Origin: an archaeon
GTDB lineage: Archaea > Methanobacteriota > Methanobacteria > Methanobacteriales > Methanobacteriaceae
Assembly: GCA_024409145.1 (NCBI GenBank)
Contig: JAKSUF010000016.1
Span: 1 to 13,579, forward strand
Length of the DNA stretch: 13,579 nt
Direction: 5' to 3'
In this document: piece by piece, positions 13,520-13,579 of the stretch
How positions within the stretch are numbered: the stretch's first letter is position 1
How the letters are laid out: the number at the start of each line of letters is the position of its first letter
Notes under the pieces: generated by a model
What the model was told of the DNA's origin: nothing
What the model saw: the letters and a program-made list of their open reading frames with translations, nothing else
Databases searched by the model: none
Translations under genes and position numbers: made by a program

Positions 13520-13579
13520 ATACTAATATAAATTATAAAATTTAAATAACAATATTTTAAATATTTAATATAAAAAATT

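Overview
The window looks like chromosomal DNA of a very AT-rich methanogenic archaeon of the order Methanobacteriales, most likely Methanobrevibacter or a close relative. Evidence: an F420-dependent formate dehydrogenase pair (fdhA, fdhB) with a formate channel (fdhC), an FmdE-family protein, an archaeal 6-phospho-3-hexuloisomerase, archaeal-type GGAG/GGTG ribosome binding sites, TATA-like promoters, and A/T-only intergenic stretches several hundred bases long. The species cannot be settled from sequence reading alone. From memory, Methanosphaera stadtmanae lacks molybdopterin biosynthesis genes, so mobB here argues against that species.

Layout, left to right. The minus strand carries mobB (cut by the left edge), then fdhB, fdhA and fdhC in reverse of their transcription order (fdhC 4730-5548, fdhA 2335-4386, fdhB 1090-2292). 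fdhA and fdhB are 42 bases apart and probably cotranscribed. fdhC has its own promoter region. Still on the minus strand are an FmdE-family gene (6238-6813) and hxlB (7249-7839). A LysR/ModE-type regulator (7980-8885) is divergent from hxlB on the plus strand. A minus-strand PfkB-family kinase (9051-9971) is followed by plus-strand thiC (10709-12013) and, at the right end, a minus-strand hexapeptide acyltransferase (12669-13475).

How the genes fit together. FdhC imports formate and FdhAB oxidises it to CO2 while reducing F420. MobB contributes to the guanine-dinucleotide pterin cofactor that FdhA needs. The FmdE-family protein belongs to a family linked to the molybdenum/tungsten formylmethanofuran dehydrogenase. 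The ModE-like regulator nearby is a plausible, unproven controller of this molybdenum/tungsten-linked set. HxlB belongs to the ribulose-monophosphate route to pentoses, ThiC makes the thiamin pyrimidine, and the kinase probably phosphorylates a sugar or nucleoside. The acyltransferase probably modifies a glycan.

The non-coding parts are the less ordinary part of the window. fdhA and fdhC each have inverted repeats just upstream of the ribosome binding site. Two terminator-like hairpins overlap stop codons. The convergent gap 12014-12668 contains two near-identical TTAGG-N4-CCTAA palindromes, a TATA-like element, an orphan Shine-Dalgarno-like motif and two long inverted repeats, although no gene is evident there. 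No tRNA, rRNA, CRISPR array, insertion sequence or phage gene was seen.
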